NCBI GenBank assembly: GCA_012799645.1
Contig: JAAZKV010000023.1
Coordinates: 1-49,992, forward strand
Direction of reading: 5' to 3'
From: Candidatus Iainarchaeum sp.
GTDB lineage: Archaea > Iainarchaeota > Iainarchaeia > Iainarchaeales > JAAZKV01
DNA: 49,992 bases
Shown here: positions 33,160-41,609 of the stretch, piece after piece
Position numbering within the stretch: the first letter of the stretch is position 1
Layout of the letters: every line of letters begins with the position of its first letter
The notes under the pieces: model-generated
Databases searched by the model: none
Told to the model about the DNA's origin: nothing
The model's input: the letters and a program-made list of their open reading frames with translations, nothing else
Made by a program: the position numbers and the translations under genes

Positions 33160-33456
33160 ATGTTAGCAAAAAAACACGAACTAGAATACCAAACAATACT
33201 CGCAATATGTGATAAAGAACACCTGAACAAAACCTACGAAGAAGGAAACATATCATTCACCGTGAGTGAAAAATTCTTTGGAGGAACAAAAGTAAGCGAA
33301 AAAAAATTAAAAGAATTATTCAAAAACTCAAACTCAATAAACCTCTTCGGAAACAAATGCGTAGAAATTGCTCAAAAAGAAGGTTTAATAACAGAAAGTA
33401 GCGTAATTAAAATACAAGGAATAAAACACGCACAAATATATGGAATACAACAATAA
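33160..33456 (+). CDS. DUF424 family protein
   Basis: A 98-residue archaeal protein of DUF424. Family features visible: AICDKEHLNKTYEEGNISFTVSEKFFGG, SINLFGNKCVEIAQKEGLI and a final VIKIQGIKHAQIYG. Archaeal DUF424 genes often lie next to aIF2-beta, as here, which suggests a translation-related role that is not established. AAGTGAAAAA precedes the ATG. 51 bp after aIF2-beta. Confidence 0.88.
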   Translation: MLAKKHELEYQTILAICDKEHLNKTYEEGNISFTVSEKFFGGTKVSEKKLKELFKNSNSINLFGNKCVEIAQKEGLITESSVIKIQGIKHAQIYGIQQ

Positions 33457-33624
33457 AAAAAAAGAAAAAATTGAAGAATAAAAAAAACAAAAAAAATAAT
33501 AAGAAGAAAAGAATTAAAAAAAATAAAAAATTAATAAAAAAATGGTAAAAATAAAAATCATAAAAATAAAAAAATATAAGAATAAAAAATTATAAAAATA
33601 ATTAAAAAAACTGGTGAGAAAAAA

Positions 33625-34002
33625 ATGGCAAACTTTAATTCACAAAAAAGAAAAAACCAAATGAACAAAAAAAGAACAGGAGGACAACAAAACTCTGAAC
33701 AGATAAATGGAGAAACCTATGTAAGAGTAAGAGTACCAAACGAAAAAGAACTAGAACAATTCGCAGTAGTACTACAACTAATGGGAACAAACCAAGTAAA
33801 AGCGCTATGCGAAGACGGAATTGAAAGACAATTCAGAATACCTGGAAAATTAATGAAAAAAGTATGGCTAAGAGAAAATGACCTAATCATTGTAAAACTA
33901 TGGGACTTCCAACCAACCAAAGGAGATGTGGTTTGGAGATTCTTAGGACACCAAACAGAATACCTAAAAAGAAACGGATACCTACAAAAACTACCAATCT
34001 AA
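33625..34002 (+). CDS. eif1a: Translation initiation factor aIF1A
   Basis: OB-fold initiation factor binding the A site of the small subunit during initiation, equivalent to bacterial IF1. Central YVRVRVPNEKELEQFAVVLQLMGTNQVKALCEDGIERQFRIPGK is typical, with KKVWLRENDLIIVKLWDFQ and DVVWRFLGHQTEYLKRNGYL following. The 25-residue basic/Gln-rich N-terminus is common in the family. Length 125. GGTGA lies upstream of the ATG (CTGGTGAGAAAAAA). An A-rich spacer separates it from DUF424 (168 bp) and from RIO1 (230 bp). Confidence 0.97.
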   Translation: MANFNSQKRKNQMNKKRTGGQQNSEQINGETYVRVRVPNEKELEQFAVVLQLMGTNQVKALCEDGIERQFRIPGKLMKKVWLRENDLIIVKLWDFQPTKGDVVWRFLGHQTEYLKRNGYLQKLPI

Positions 34003-34232
34003 AAAAAAAACACACCACAAAACAAATAAAACAAGTAAAAAAATAAAATAAACAAAAAGAATAATAAAAAGAGAAAAAATAATTAAAAAAAAAACAAACA
34101 ACAAGAAAACAAAATAAGAAACGAATAATTAAAAAAACAAAAAAATAAAATAAAAAAATTAGAACAAGAGGCATTTTTCAACCCATACACACTCAACTAT
34201 TCTTATAAAATTACAAAAAAAGTGAAAAAAAT

Positions 34233-35066
34233 ATGAAAAAATTTTATACAAACCAATCACAAATAAACAAACAACTAAACGAACAACTAAATGAACAACA
34301 ACTAGAAGAAGGAAAACCAATAAAAGAAGAAAAACTAATCAAAGATGAACACACCAGAGAAATATTTGAACAAGTATTTGACAAAGCAACACTAAACACA
34401 GTATATGAAATAGCCAGAAAAAAATACTTTGAAGAAATAGAATTCGTTATCTCAACAGGAAAAGAAGGAAATGTGTTCAGATGCAAATCAGGAAACGGAC
34501 ATTATGCAATGAAAATATACAAAATAGAAACCTCAAACTTCAAACATATGATGGAATACATAGAAGGAGACAGAAGATTCAAATCAGTGAGAAAAGACAA
34601 ACAAGAAATAGTAAAAGCATGGACAAAAAAAGAATACAAAAATCTAGAAGAACTAACAAAAATAAAAGTAAAAGCCCCACTCCCAATAACATTTAGTAGA
34701 AATTGCTTACTAATGGAATTCATTGGAGAAAACGGAAACGCTGCACCACGCGCAAAAGAAAAACCATTCACTGATATGAACAAAGCTTACGAAACAATAT
34801 GTGAATACCTAGCAAAAATGATAAACGCAAAACTAATCCACTCCGATCTAAGCGAATACAACATACTAAACAACAATGAAGAACTAGTAATAATTGATGT
34901 GGGACAAATGGTGACAACCGAACACCCAAAAGCAAAAGAATTCTATGTAAGAGATATTAGAAACCTCTCAAAATGGTTTAGTAAAAACGGGGTAAAAACA
35001 AACTATGAAAAAATGTACGAACACGTAAAAGAAAAAACAAAAAAACCAAAAAAAGAAAAAAAATAA
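34233..35066 (+). CDS. rio1: RIO1 family protein kinase
   Basis: Atypical serine kinase/ATPase acting in small-subunit maturation. A glutamine/glutamate-rich lead (about 1-40) is followed by the RIO domain: P-loop-like STGKEGNVF (74-82), K94 in AMKIY, hinge LLMEFIGENG, catalytic HSDLSEYNIL (203-212, Asp205) and metal-loop IIDVGQMV (Asp222). HSDLSEYN is diagnostic for RIO1. The Lys-rich tail is short. AAAGTGAAAAAA precedes the ATG, and a TATA-like CTTATAAAA lies upstream. The Pno1-like KH gene follows, its usual functional partner. Confidence 0.95.
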   Translation: MKKFYTNQSQINKQLNEQLNEQQLEEGKPIKEEKLIKDEHTREIFEQVFDKATLNTVYEIARKKYFEEIEFVISTGKEGNVFRCKSGNGHYAMKIYKIETSNFKHMMEYIEGDRRFKSVRKDKQEIVKAWTKKEYKNLEELTKIKVKAPLPITFSRNCLLMEFIGENGNAAPRAKEKPFTDMNKAYETICEYLAKMINAKLIHSDLSEYNILNNNEELVIIDVGQMVTTEHPKAKEFYVRDIRNLSKWFSKNGVKTNYEKMYEHVKEKTKKPKKEKK

Positions 35067-35212
35067 TTTTTAGAAAAAACGAAAAACAATAAAAAAAATG
35101 AAAAAAAAATAGAAAAATGAAAACACGAAAAAGAATTGACAAATGTTAAAGATTATAAAAGTAAACAAACAATAAATTAATGAACAAAAAAAGTAATGAA
35201 AAAGTGAAAAAT

Positions 35213-35731
35213 ATGGAAGAACTAATCAAAATACCTGATGACCGAATAGGAGTACTAATTGGGCCAAAAGGAAGTGTGCGCGCAAAAATAGCTAAAAAAG
35301 GAAAATGCAAAATTGAGATTGATTCACAATATGGAGAAGTTTTTATTGAAGGAGAAGGAGAAGAATTTTTCAGAGCAGTGGATGTAATAAAAGCAATAGG
35401 GAGAGGATTTTCCCCAGAACGAGCATTCAAATTATTTGAACACGATTATTTACTAAAAATAATTGATATTACTGATTACACAGGAAAAAGCAAATCAACA
35501 CAAAAAGCAAAAAGAGGAAGAGTAATTGGAAGAAAAGGACTAGCAAGAACAGAAATAGAAAAAAAAACACACGCACTAATTTCAGTACAAGGAAAAACAG
35601 TAGCAATAATTGCACTACCTGATGAAATGAACAAAGCAGAAGAAGCAGTAAAAATGTTACTACAAGGAGCAAAACACGACACAGTGGACAGATACCTTGA
35701 TGGACACGGAGCAAACAAATTTGAATTATAA
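35213..35731 (+). CDS. KH-domain ribosome assembly protein (Pno1/Dim2-like)
   Basis: Archaeal counterpart of Pno1/Dim2, two-KH RNA-binding protein of 16S rRNA 3'-end processing. KH motifs: IGVLIGPKGSVRAKI (GPKG near 17-20) and GRVIGRKGLARTEIEK (GRKG near 106-109), with the family-specific IGRGFSPERAFKLFEHDYLLKIIDI between. The longest frame starts at 35180, but a TATA-like GATTATAAAAG near 35150-35160 would start transcription about there, and AGTGAAAAAT precedes ATG 35213, so the 172-residue form is preferred. It lies downstream of RIO1, which also works in 30S maturation. Confidence 0.9.
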   Translation: MEELIKIPDDRIGVLIGPKGSVRAKIAKKGKCKIEIDSQYGEVFIEGEGEEFFRAVDVIKAIGRGFSPERAFKLFEHDYLLKIIDITDYTGKSKSTQKAKRGRVIGRKGLARTEIEKKTHALISVQGKTVAIIALPDEMNKAEEAVKMLLQGAKHDTVDRYLDGHGANKFEL

Positions 35732-35840
35732 AAAAATAAAAAAACAAAAATAAGCAAAACAACAAACTATTTGAAAATCAACCAACAAAGATTTAGCAAT
35801 TATTTAACCATTATTACTTTCCCAAAAATTTTCAAGAAGG

Positions 35841-35850
35841 CTTTTTAAGT
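35841..35850 (+). promoter_or_regulatory. Probable TATA/BRE element ahead of top6B
   Basis: CTTTTTAAGT lies 47 bp before the TTG start of top6B. It belongs to the recurrent CTTTTTAA element seen ahead of several housekeeping genes. Confidence 0.5.
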
Positions 35851-35896
35851 CTTTTCTTCTTTTTTTATTGCGTAGATAAAGACACTGGTGAGTTAA

Positions 35897-37636
35897 TTGA
35901 GTGCAGAAAAAACAAAAAAAGAAACCAAAATAAAAAATAATGATGATGAAAAAGCTTATGTAATAAAAAAAGCTGCTGAAAATCTTGAAAAAGAATTCAA
36001 AGAACACTCAGTAGCGGAATTCTTTAAAAAAAATAAACAAATGCTAGGACTTTACGGAAAAGTAAGAACACTAACAATGATAATACACGAATATGTATCA
36101 AATTCTCTTGATGCTTGTGAAGAAACAGGAATATTACCCGATATTGATGTTAAAATTGATGAACTTGGAGAAGAATACTATGAAGTAACAGTAAAAGATA
36201 ACGGACCAGGAATTAGCAGAGAAAATGTTGGAAAAGCTTTCGGAAAACTATTAGCAGGAACAAAATTTCACAGATTGAAACAAAGCAGAGGACAACAAGG
36301 AATTGGTTGTTCAGGATGTACAATGCTATCACAAATGACAACAGGAAAACCATCAAAAATAATTACAGGACAACAAGGAAAAAAACCAATCTCACTAGAA
36401 CTAACAATAGATCCAAGCAAAAACGAACCAAAAATTGAGGAAATAAAAGAAATAGAAAAAGAATTCCGAGGAACAGCAGTTGCAGCAAAATTCAAAGGAG
36501 TGTTATACAGAGACTCTGACCAAGGAGCACTTGAATATTTACGAAGAACAGCAATCGCAAATCCGCACGCAAAAATATCTTTCAGAGACCCACTAGGACA
36601 AAAAATTGTTTTTAATAGAACACAAACAGTATTGCCAGAACTTGCAGGAGAAATAAAACCACACCCAAAAGGAGTAACAGTTGATGATGTAATTTTTATG
36701 GGAAAAAAAACCGGGGCAAGAACAACACTAAGTTTTTTGACCAATGAATTTGATAGAATGGGAGCAAAAGGACTAAACGAACTAAAACAAATGGTTGATT
36801 TTGATTTAATAAAAGATCCAAAACAATTGGATTGGAGCGAAGCAGAACAAATAATCAAAGCGTTCAAAAAAATTGATTTCATTGCACCTACAACAGATTC
36901 ACTAAGACCAATAGGAGAAAAACAAATACAAGGATCACTAGAAAATATTGTAAAACCAGAATTCTTAACTGTGATGACAAGAAAACCAACAGTATACGCA
37001 GGAGGATACCCATTCCAAGTAGAAATAGCAATCGCATACGGAGGAGGAGCAGGAAGAAAAGTAGGAGAAGAAACAAAAATGGAAATAATGCGATTCGCAA
37101 ACAGAGTACCACTATTATTTGATCAAGGAAACTGTGCCCTAACAAAAGCAATACAATCAGTGGATTGGAAAAGATATGATATAAAAGATCCTGACACATC
37201 CCCAGTAACAATATTCATTAATTTTATTTCAGTACACATACCCTACACAGGAGCAGGAAAACAAGCAATAGCTGATGAAGAAGAAGTACTAGAAGAAGTA
37301 AGACTTGCGCTAATGCAAACAGGAAGAAAAGCAGGAATATACATTGCACACAAAAGAAGAGAAAGCGAAAATCAACAAAAAAGATTAATGTTCTACAAAT
37401 ACATACCAGAAATATGCAGCGCACTATCACAAATCACAAAAGCGAACGAAGAAAAATTGAAAAAAAACATGGAACAAATGGTGCTAACAAAATTAAAAAT
37501 AGAGGACGAAAAAAATGCTGAAATGCAAAAACAAGCAGAAAAAGCACTAAGAAATGATGAGAACAGTGTTGTAATAAAAGAAAAAAAACCAAAAACAGAA
37601 AAAAAAGAACAACACAACACAAAAAGAAAAAAATAG
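35897..37636 (+). CDS. top6B: DNA topoisomerase VI subunit B
   Basis: GHKL ATPase subunit of the type IIB topoisomerase. ATP-site motifs: HEYVSNSLDACEE (N box, about 63-75), KDNGPGISRENV (G1, about 99) and GQQGIGCSGCTML (about 131). The transducer domain contains LRPIGEKQIQGSLENIVKPEF. A charged Lys/Glu tail ends the protein. The start is TTG at 35897, unusual but backed by GGTGAG directly ahead; no in-frame ATG lies nearby. Length 579 is normal. It is followed by top6A 70 bp later, and the pair is a normal archaeal operon. Confidence 0.95.
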   Translation: MSAEKTKKETKIKNNDDEKAYVIKKAAENLEKEFKEHSVAEFFKKNKQMLGLYGKVRTLTMIIHEYVSNSLDACEETGILPDIDVKIDELGEEYYEVTVKDNGPGISRENVGKAFGKLLAGTKFHRLKQSRGQQGIGCSGCTMLSQMTTGKPSKIITGQQGKKPISLELTIDPSKNEPKIEEIKEIEKEFRGTAVAAKFKGVLYRDSDQGALEYLRRTAIANPHAKISFRDPLGQKIVFNRTQTVLPELAGEIKPHPKGVTVDDVIFMGKKTGARTTLSFLTNEFDRMGAKGLNELKQMVDFDLIKDPKQLDWSEAEQIIKAFKKIDFIAPTTDSLRPIGEKQIQGSLENIVKPEFLTVMTRKPTVYAGGYPFQVEIAIAYGGGAGRKVGEETKMEIMRFANRVPLLFDQGNCALTKAIQSVDWKRYDIKDPDTSPVTIFINFISVHIPYTGAGKQAIADEEEVLEEVRLALMQTGRKAGIYIAHKRRESENQQKRLMFYKYIPEICSALSQITKANEEKLKKNMEQMVLTKLKIEDEKNAEMQKQAEKALRNDENSVVIKEKKPKTEKKEQHNTKRKK

Positions 37637-37706
37637 GGAATGAAAATAATTAAAAAAATAAAAAAATTATGAAAAAAAATAAATTGTTAAAAAAATGGTG
37701 AAAATT

Positions 37707-38846
37707 ATGGCTGAGAAAAAACACAAAAAAGAAACAAAAGCAAAAGAAAAAGTTAGTCCAAAACAAATCGCTGAAAGAATAAAAAAAAGCGCTGAAATAA
37801 TGGTTAAACAAATCGAAAAACAAGAAGACCCAGAATTTACTACAATGCAAAGAGGAAAAAGTAATGTAGTGTGGGATGAAAAAAAAGGATACTTAGCACT
37901 TGGAGATAAAGAAATAAAAAGAACATTCCTAAATATTGCACACGCAAGAAAATTCATGCAAACAACACTAATAATGCAAAAAACACAAGATTATTTATTA
38001 AACAACAAAACCGCTTCAATACGTGAAATTTATTACGAACTAAAACACACCATTAAAGGAACAAAAGAAAACACATTCGAAGGACAAGACGAAAGTGACC
38101 CAATAATAGTTGATCTTGAACACTCAGTTGATACAATAAGAGAAAAACTAAACCTACACGCAAACCCAAAAGGAACACTATATGGAAACATAACACTAAA
38201 AGACAAAATGCACAACAACGATAAATTCAACGCCTCAAAACTAGGAAGAGGAGGATGGAGCATAATGTCAAGAATAGAACCTGAAGAAATAGAACTACTA
38301 GAAACTGACGCAGAATACTTACTAGTGTGTGAAACCGAAGCAATGTTTGAAAGACTAATAGAAGAAGGATACCCAAAACCAAACAAATGCTTACTAATCG
38401 GAACAGGAGGACAAGCAGCAAGAGGAGCAAGAAGACTAATCCACAGAATACACGAAGAACTAGACCTACCAGTATACGTATTCACTGATGGAGACCCATA
38501 CGGATGGTACATATACTCAGTAATAAAACAAGGATCAATGGCACTAGCAGCACACTCAGAATTCATGTCAGTACCTGATGCAAAATACATCGGAATGACA
38601 CTTGATGATGTAAAAAATTACGAACTAGAAAATGTAACCGAACACATGAAAGAAGGGGATGTAAAAAGAGCAAAAGAAATGATGGCATACCCATGGTTCC
38701 AAAACAAAGAATGGCAAGACCAACTAAAAAAAGCAATAACACAAAAAATCAGAATAGAACAACAAGCACTAGCAAACAAAAAACTGGACTTCGTTGCAAC
38801 ACACTACCTACCTGAAAAAATAAGAAACAACGAATTCTTACCATAA
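37707..38846 (+). CDS. top6A: DNA topoisomerase VI subunit A (Spo11-like)
   Basis: DNA-cleaving subunit of topoisomerase VI and homologue of Spo11. The catalytic tyrosine lies in SIREIYYELKHT (about 103-114), and the TOPRIM metal site has Glu in LVCETEAMF (about 208) and DxD in YVFTDGDPYGWYIYS (about 255-270). About 379 residues from ATG 37707, chosen because GGTGA (37697-37701) precedes it; the frame opens 12 bases earlier. A Lys-rich lead of about 25 residues precedes the core. It is cotranscribed with top6B. Confidence 0.95.
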   Translation: MAEKKHKKETKAKEKVSPKQIAERIKKSAEIMVKQIEKQEDPEFTTMQRGKSNVVWDEKKGYLALGDKEIKRTFLNIAHARKFMQTTLIMQKTQDYLLNNKTASIREIYYELKHTIKGTKENTFEGQDESDPIIVDLEHSVDTIREKLNLHANPKGTLYGNITLKDKMHNNDKFNASKLGRGGWSIMSRIEPEEIELLETDAEYLLVCETEAMFERLIEEGYPKPNKCLLIGTGGQAARGARRLIHRIHEELDLPVYVFTDGDPYGWYIYSVIKQGSMALAAHSEFMSVPDAKYIGMTLDDVKNYELENVTEHMKEGDVKRAKEMMAYPWFQNKEWQDQLKKAITQKIRIEQQALANKKLDFVATHYLPEKIRNNEFLP

Positions 38847-38944
38847 AAAAACAAAAAAAATTGTACAAATAATTCAATTGAAAATACTTTAATAAAAAAA
38901 ATAAACTAATTAAGAAACACTTTAATTTAAAGAAAGTATTTGTT

Positions 38945-40162
38945 TTAATTTTTTTCTGACAACAAAACTCTCGCAGCTGTTTCTGTATCCCCACTCGCAA
39001 GCAACTCAAACATCCTATTAGTATCAAAATTTTTTAGATTAGCTTCCTCAACATTTTTTTCCAAAATTATTAAACCAAGATCAATCACGCCTTTTTTTTG
39101 GTTCTGTAATTCTTTCAATTCAATCATTTTTTTCTTAAAATCCTCTACAACCAATTCTTTTGAAACAGAAAAAATTGCTTTATCTTCTGGTAAAACAAAA
39201 AAAACATCTTTTTGAGAAAACCCCTTAGCAAGCGAACCCACGATTTTTAATCTAATCAAAGGTTTTATTTCAAATTCATTCACTAAAAAAGAATTTATTT
39301 TCTCTTCAACAACTTTTTTTATTTCCTCCGGAGTAGCGTTAGTAAAATTTATTTTCTCGTAAAACAATTTTCTTTGAATTTTGTAAGGAACAAACCACAA
39401 TTTTTTTGAAACAGTGTCAAAAAAGAAAACTCCTTTTTCTTTTTTTGATTCAAGATTTTTCATTTGAGTAAAAACACTAGAACCTGTTAAGAGAAATCTT
39501 TTATCTTCAATTATTTGTTCATCCGACCAATGCAAATGCCCATTAATAATTAAATCAAAACCACTTGGTAAATCACTAAGAGAAAGAGAAGCCACCATTT
39601 CATCATCAAACGGCAAAAACTCTTTGAAAGATTGGTGAAACAAAATAATGTTTGTTGCACCCGAAATTGGTTTAGGATCATAAAAATTCAACAAGTCCCG
39701 AGCGTGTTTTTCTGGAACACCACCCATTCCATGAACCACTACTTTTTCTTTAACTCCATTAACTTCTTTTTCAAAAACAATACTTCCTAAATGCAAATGA
39801 ACTAAAGCTCCACTCTCTTCAAGCACATCAAGAGCGTTAGCAAAATCCTTTCCCCTATGCTCGTGAGTTCCGTGAATCGCAATAAAAGGAATTCCTCTTA
39901 CAAAAACACTCTTAGACCCCGCCCTAGTGTTTTTTGTTAACTCTTGAACACCACCACTATTTTTTGTAAAACAATCAAAAGTACTCAACCAAACCTCTTG
40001 AGAAGGAACAGCATTATCAAACAAATCCCCCGCGTGAAGAATAAAATCAACACCCCTTTCTTTGAACAATTCAATCGCTTCTTTAAAACGAGAAAAAGTT
40101 TCGCAAGCACGCTCACCAGAACCAAACCCTAAATGAGTATCAGAAAAAATACCTACAAGCAT
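38945..40162 (-). CDS. mre11: DNA repair nuclease Mre11
   Basis: Calcineurin-like metallophosphoesterase acting with Rad50 on DNA ends. Motifs in order: FSDTHLGFG (7-15), HAGDLFDN (43-50), HGTHEHRGKD (97-106), VVHGMGG (about 142-148) and NGHLHWSD (about 210). Gly-Asn-His-Asp/Glu of motif III reads GTHE here, so the usual Asn ligand is Thr99, while the catalytic His100 is kept. The C-terminal capping domain is present. Length 405 is normal. No Rad50, HerA or NurA gene lies beside it in this window, though they often cluster with Mre11. It converges with top6A and precedes the ThiI-N gene. Confidence 0.9.
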   Translation of the reverse strand: MLVGIFSDTHLGFGSGERACETFSRFKEAIELFKERGVDFILHAGDLFDNAVPSQEVWLSTFDCFTKNSGGVQELTKNTRAGSKSVFVRGIPFIAIHGTHEHRGKDFANALDVLEESGALVHLHLGSIVFEKEVNGVKEKVVVHGMGGVPEKHARDLLNFYDPKPISGATNIILFHQSFKEFLPFDDEMVASLSLSDLPSGFDLIINGHLHWSDEQIIEDKRFLLTGSSVFTQMKNLESKKEKGVFFFDTVSKKLWFVPYKIQRKLFYEKINFTNATPEEIKKVVEEKINSFLVNEFEIKPLIRLKIVGSLAKGFSQKDVFFVLPEDKAIFSVSKELVVEDFKKKMIELKELQNQKKGVIDLGLIILEKNVEEANLKNFDTNRMFELLASGDTETAARVLLSEKN

Positions 40163-40245
40163 ACAACAATACTAATAGAAAAGGGTTAAAAAATAAGAGC
40201 AAAAAACTCGCCATCCAAAAACAAAACAATATTGGATTAATGAAA

Positions 40246-41079
40246 TTAATCAAATGGTGTTTTTGGAGCATCTACAAAAAGTGGAGCAAGTGGTTTTAAT
40301 CCAATTTTTTTTGAACACACAATCAATTCTTTTTCGTTAGTTGCATCAGAAAAAACTCCTAATACTTTTCCACTATTAAACAACTCTAATATTTTTTTTT
40401 CTTCAACTTTTTTTATTACTTTGAAAGAATTGTATTTTTCAAGCGAACTTAAATCTTTTTCACCACAATAAAGAATATTAATTCCTGATTTTAGTAACAA
40501 AAACCCTAACTTTTCTGCAAACTCTTCGGCCACTAGAACACTTGTTCCTTGAGTGGAAACAGGTAACCCACCAATCCCTTTTATTTCTTTAAAATAAAAA
40601 TAAGAATAATCTTTAATTGCTAAACAAAAAAATTCACTACTTGGATCTTTTAATTTAACTTTGAGTTTTGGAAAATTTTTTAACACCTCTGAACCAAGAA
40701 CAATTTCTAAATCCTTAGAAGAAAAATTCTTACAAAAACTTTTACCCCTAACAGCAAAAGTTGGACCCAAATTATTTTCGCACAAATCAAGAACATTACT
40801 ACAAATTTCGTTAAGATCAATTGTTTTTCTTTTCTCCGCAACAAAAAAAGAACTAATCCCGAAACAATTTTTCAACCCATTAACCACACTGCTTGGATTT
40901 TTACACTCAATAATTATTCTTCCACAAAAAGAAGATATTGATTCAAAACTAACTCCCTGTTTTTTTAAACTCAAAACCATATTTTCTTTTAAAATAGAAA
41001 ACCACCTTGATTTTACTTTATTGGTTTTGAGAGAAATTTCAGGATTTAATAAAATTATTACACAATTTGGAGAAAACAT
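40246..41079 (-). CDS. ThiI N-terminal ferredoxin-like/THUMP protein with a degenerate PP-loop
   Basis: RNA-binding half of ThiI. NPEISLKTNKVKSRW matches the ThiI N-terminal ferredoxin-like domain, SFCGRIIIE and FGISSFFVAE lead into the THUMP domain, which shows FAVRGKSFCKNFSSKDLEIVLGSEVL and the ThiI linker GIGGLPVSTQG. In fused ThiI the PP-loop SGGxDS follows at once; here TSVLVAEEFAEKLGF stands in its place, so ATP binding seems lost. The remaining 90 residues look like an eroded PP-loop domain. An active, separate PP-loop half is encoded at 24983-25657. About 277 residues from ATG 41079; a TTG at 41094 also opens the frame. Upstream is 426 bp of A-rich sequence. Confidence 0.8.
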   Translation of the reverse strand: MFSPNCVIILLNPEISLKTNKVKSRWFSILKENMVLSLKKQGVSFESISSFCGRIIIECKNPSSVVNGLKNCFGISSFFVAEKRKTIDLNEICSNVLDLCENNLGPTFAVRGKSFCKNFSSKDLEIVLGSEVLKNFPKLKVKLKDPSSEFFCLAIKDYSYFYFKEIKGIGGLPVSTQGTSVLVAEEFAEKLGFLLLKSGINILYCGEKDLSSLEKYNSFKVIKKVEEKKILELFNSGKVLGVFSDATNEKELIVCSKKIGLKPLAPLFVDAPKTPFD

Positions 41080-41505
41080 AAAAATAATAAACAAAAAAAC
41101 AATTAAAAATGAAAACTTTTACAAAAAAAATAAAAAAAAACACAATATTGAAATTATAAAACAAAACAAAAAAAATAATCACTAACCAAAAAAAAACAAA
41201 AACACAACAAAAAAAGCAAAAAAAACACAACAATAAAATAAACAAATATAAAAATAAAAAAACACAACTAGTGAAATTATAAAACAAAACAAAATAATAC
41301 AAAACAATTGTTGTTTCTAAAGAAAATTGAAAAAACCCAAAATTTCAACAGTTTTTTAAACAAAACGGAAGAATTTTTATTTATAGAAAAAATAGTGAAA
41401 TCTACCAAACCGAAGGTAAAGGTAGTGCTTTGTTATAAACGAACAAAACTAGTGAAACAAAGCAACAAAACAAAGCAACACATTTAATATTAAGCGACAT
41501 TAGTC
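41080..41505. other. Non-coding gap upstream of tRNA-Cys
   Basis: About 426 bp with no convincing gene; apparent frames are Phe/Leu-only artefacts of A-rich DNA. It holds two exact 22-bp copies (41149-41170 and 41272-41293) around GAAATTATAAAACAAAAC, a TATA-like TTTTTATTTATAGA near 41375, an inverted repeat CTACC...GGTAG near 41402-41425, and GCTTTGTT...AACAAAGC further on. The last part must include the tRNA promoter. Confidence 0.6.
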
Positions 41506-41576
41506 GCAGGGCTAGCAAAGCGGTTATGCACTCCCCTGCAGAGGGAGTTAGAGGGGTTCAACTCCCTTGCCCTGCT
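41506..41576 (+). tRNA. tRNA-Cys (GCA)
   Basis: A full cloverleaf can be drawn: acceptor GCAGGGC pairs with GCCCTGC, the D arm is GCA/TGC, the anticodon stem is CTCCC/GGGAG with loop CTGCAGA and anticodon GCA, the T arm is AGGGG/CCCTT with loop TTCAACT, and the discriminator base is T73, the identity base for tRNA-Cys. U8 is present, the target of ThiI. CCA is not encoded. A T-run follows, acting as terminator. A perfect GCGAC-ATTA-GTCGC hairpin begins upstream at 41494 and overlaps the first two tRNA bases. It is the only tRNA found in the window. Confidence 0.95.
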
Positions 41577-41599
41577 TTTTTTAACACGCTTCTAACAAG

Positions 41600-41609
41600 C
41601 TTTTTAAAG
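41600..41609 (+). promoter_or_regulatory. Probable TATA/BRE element ahead of L10e
   Basis: CTTTTTAAAG lies 72 bp before the L10e ATG and after the tRNA terminator, so the ribosomal gene has its own promoter. GGTGA at 41670-41674 is the ribosome binding site; another GGTGA lies at 41637-41641 without a nearby ATG. Confidence 0.6.

Noticed and set aside
41039-41302. Minus-strand open frame made almost only of Phe, Leu, Val and Tyr
   Set aside because: Produced by A-rich plus-strand DNA; no start signal and no natural protein composition.
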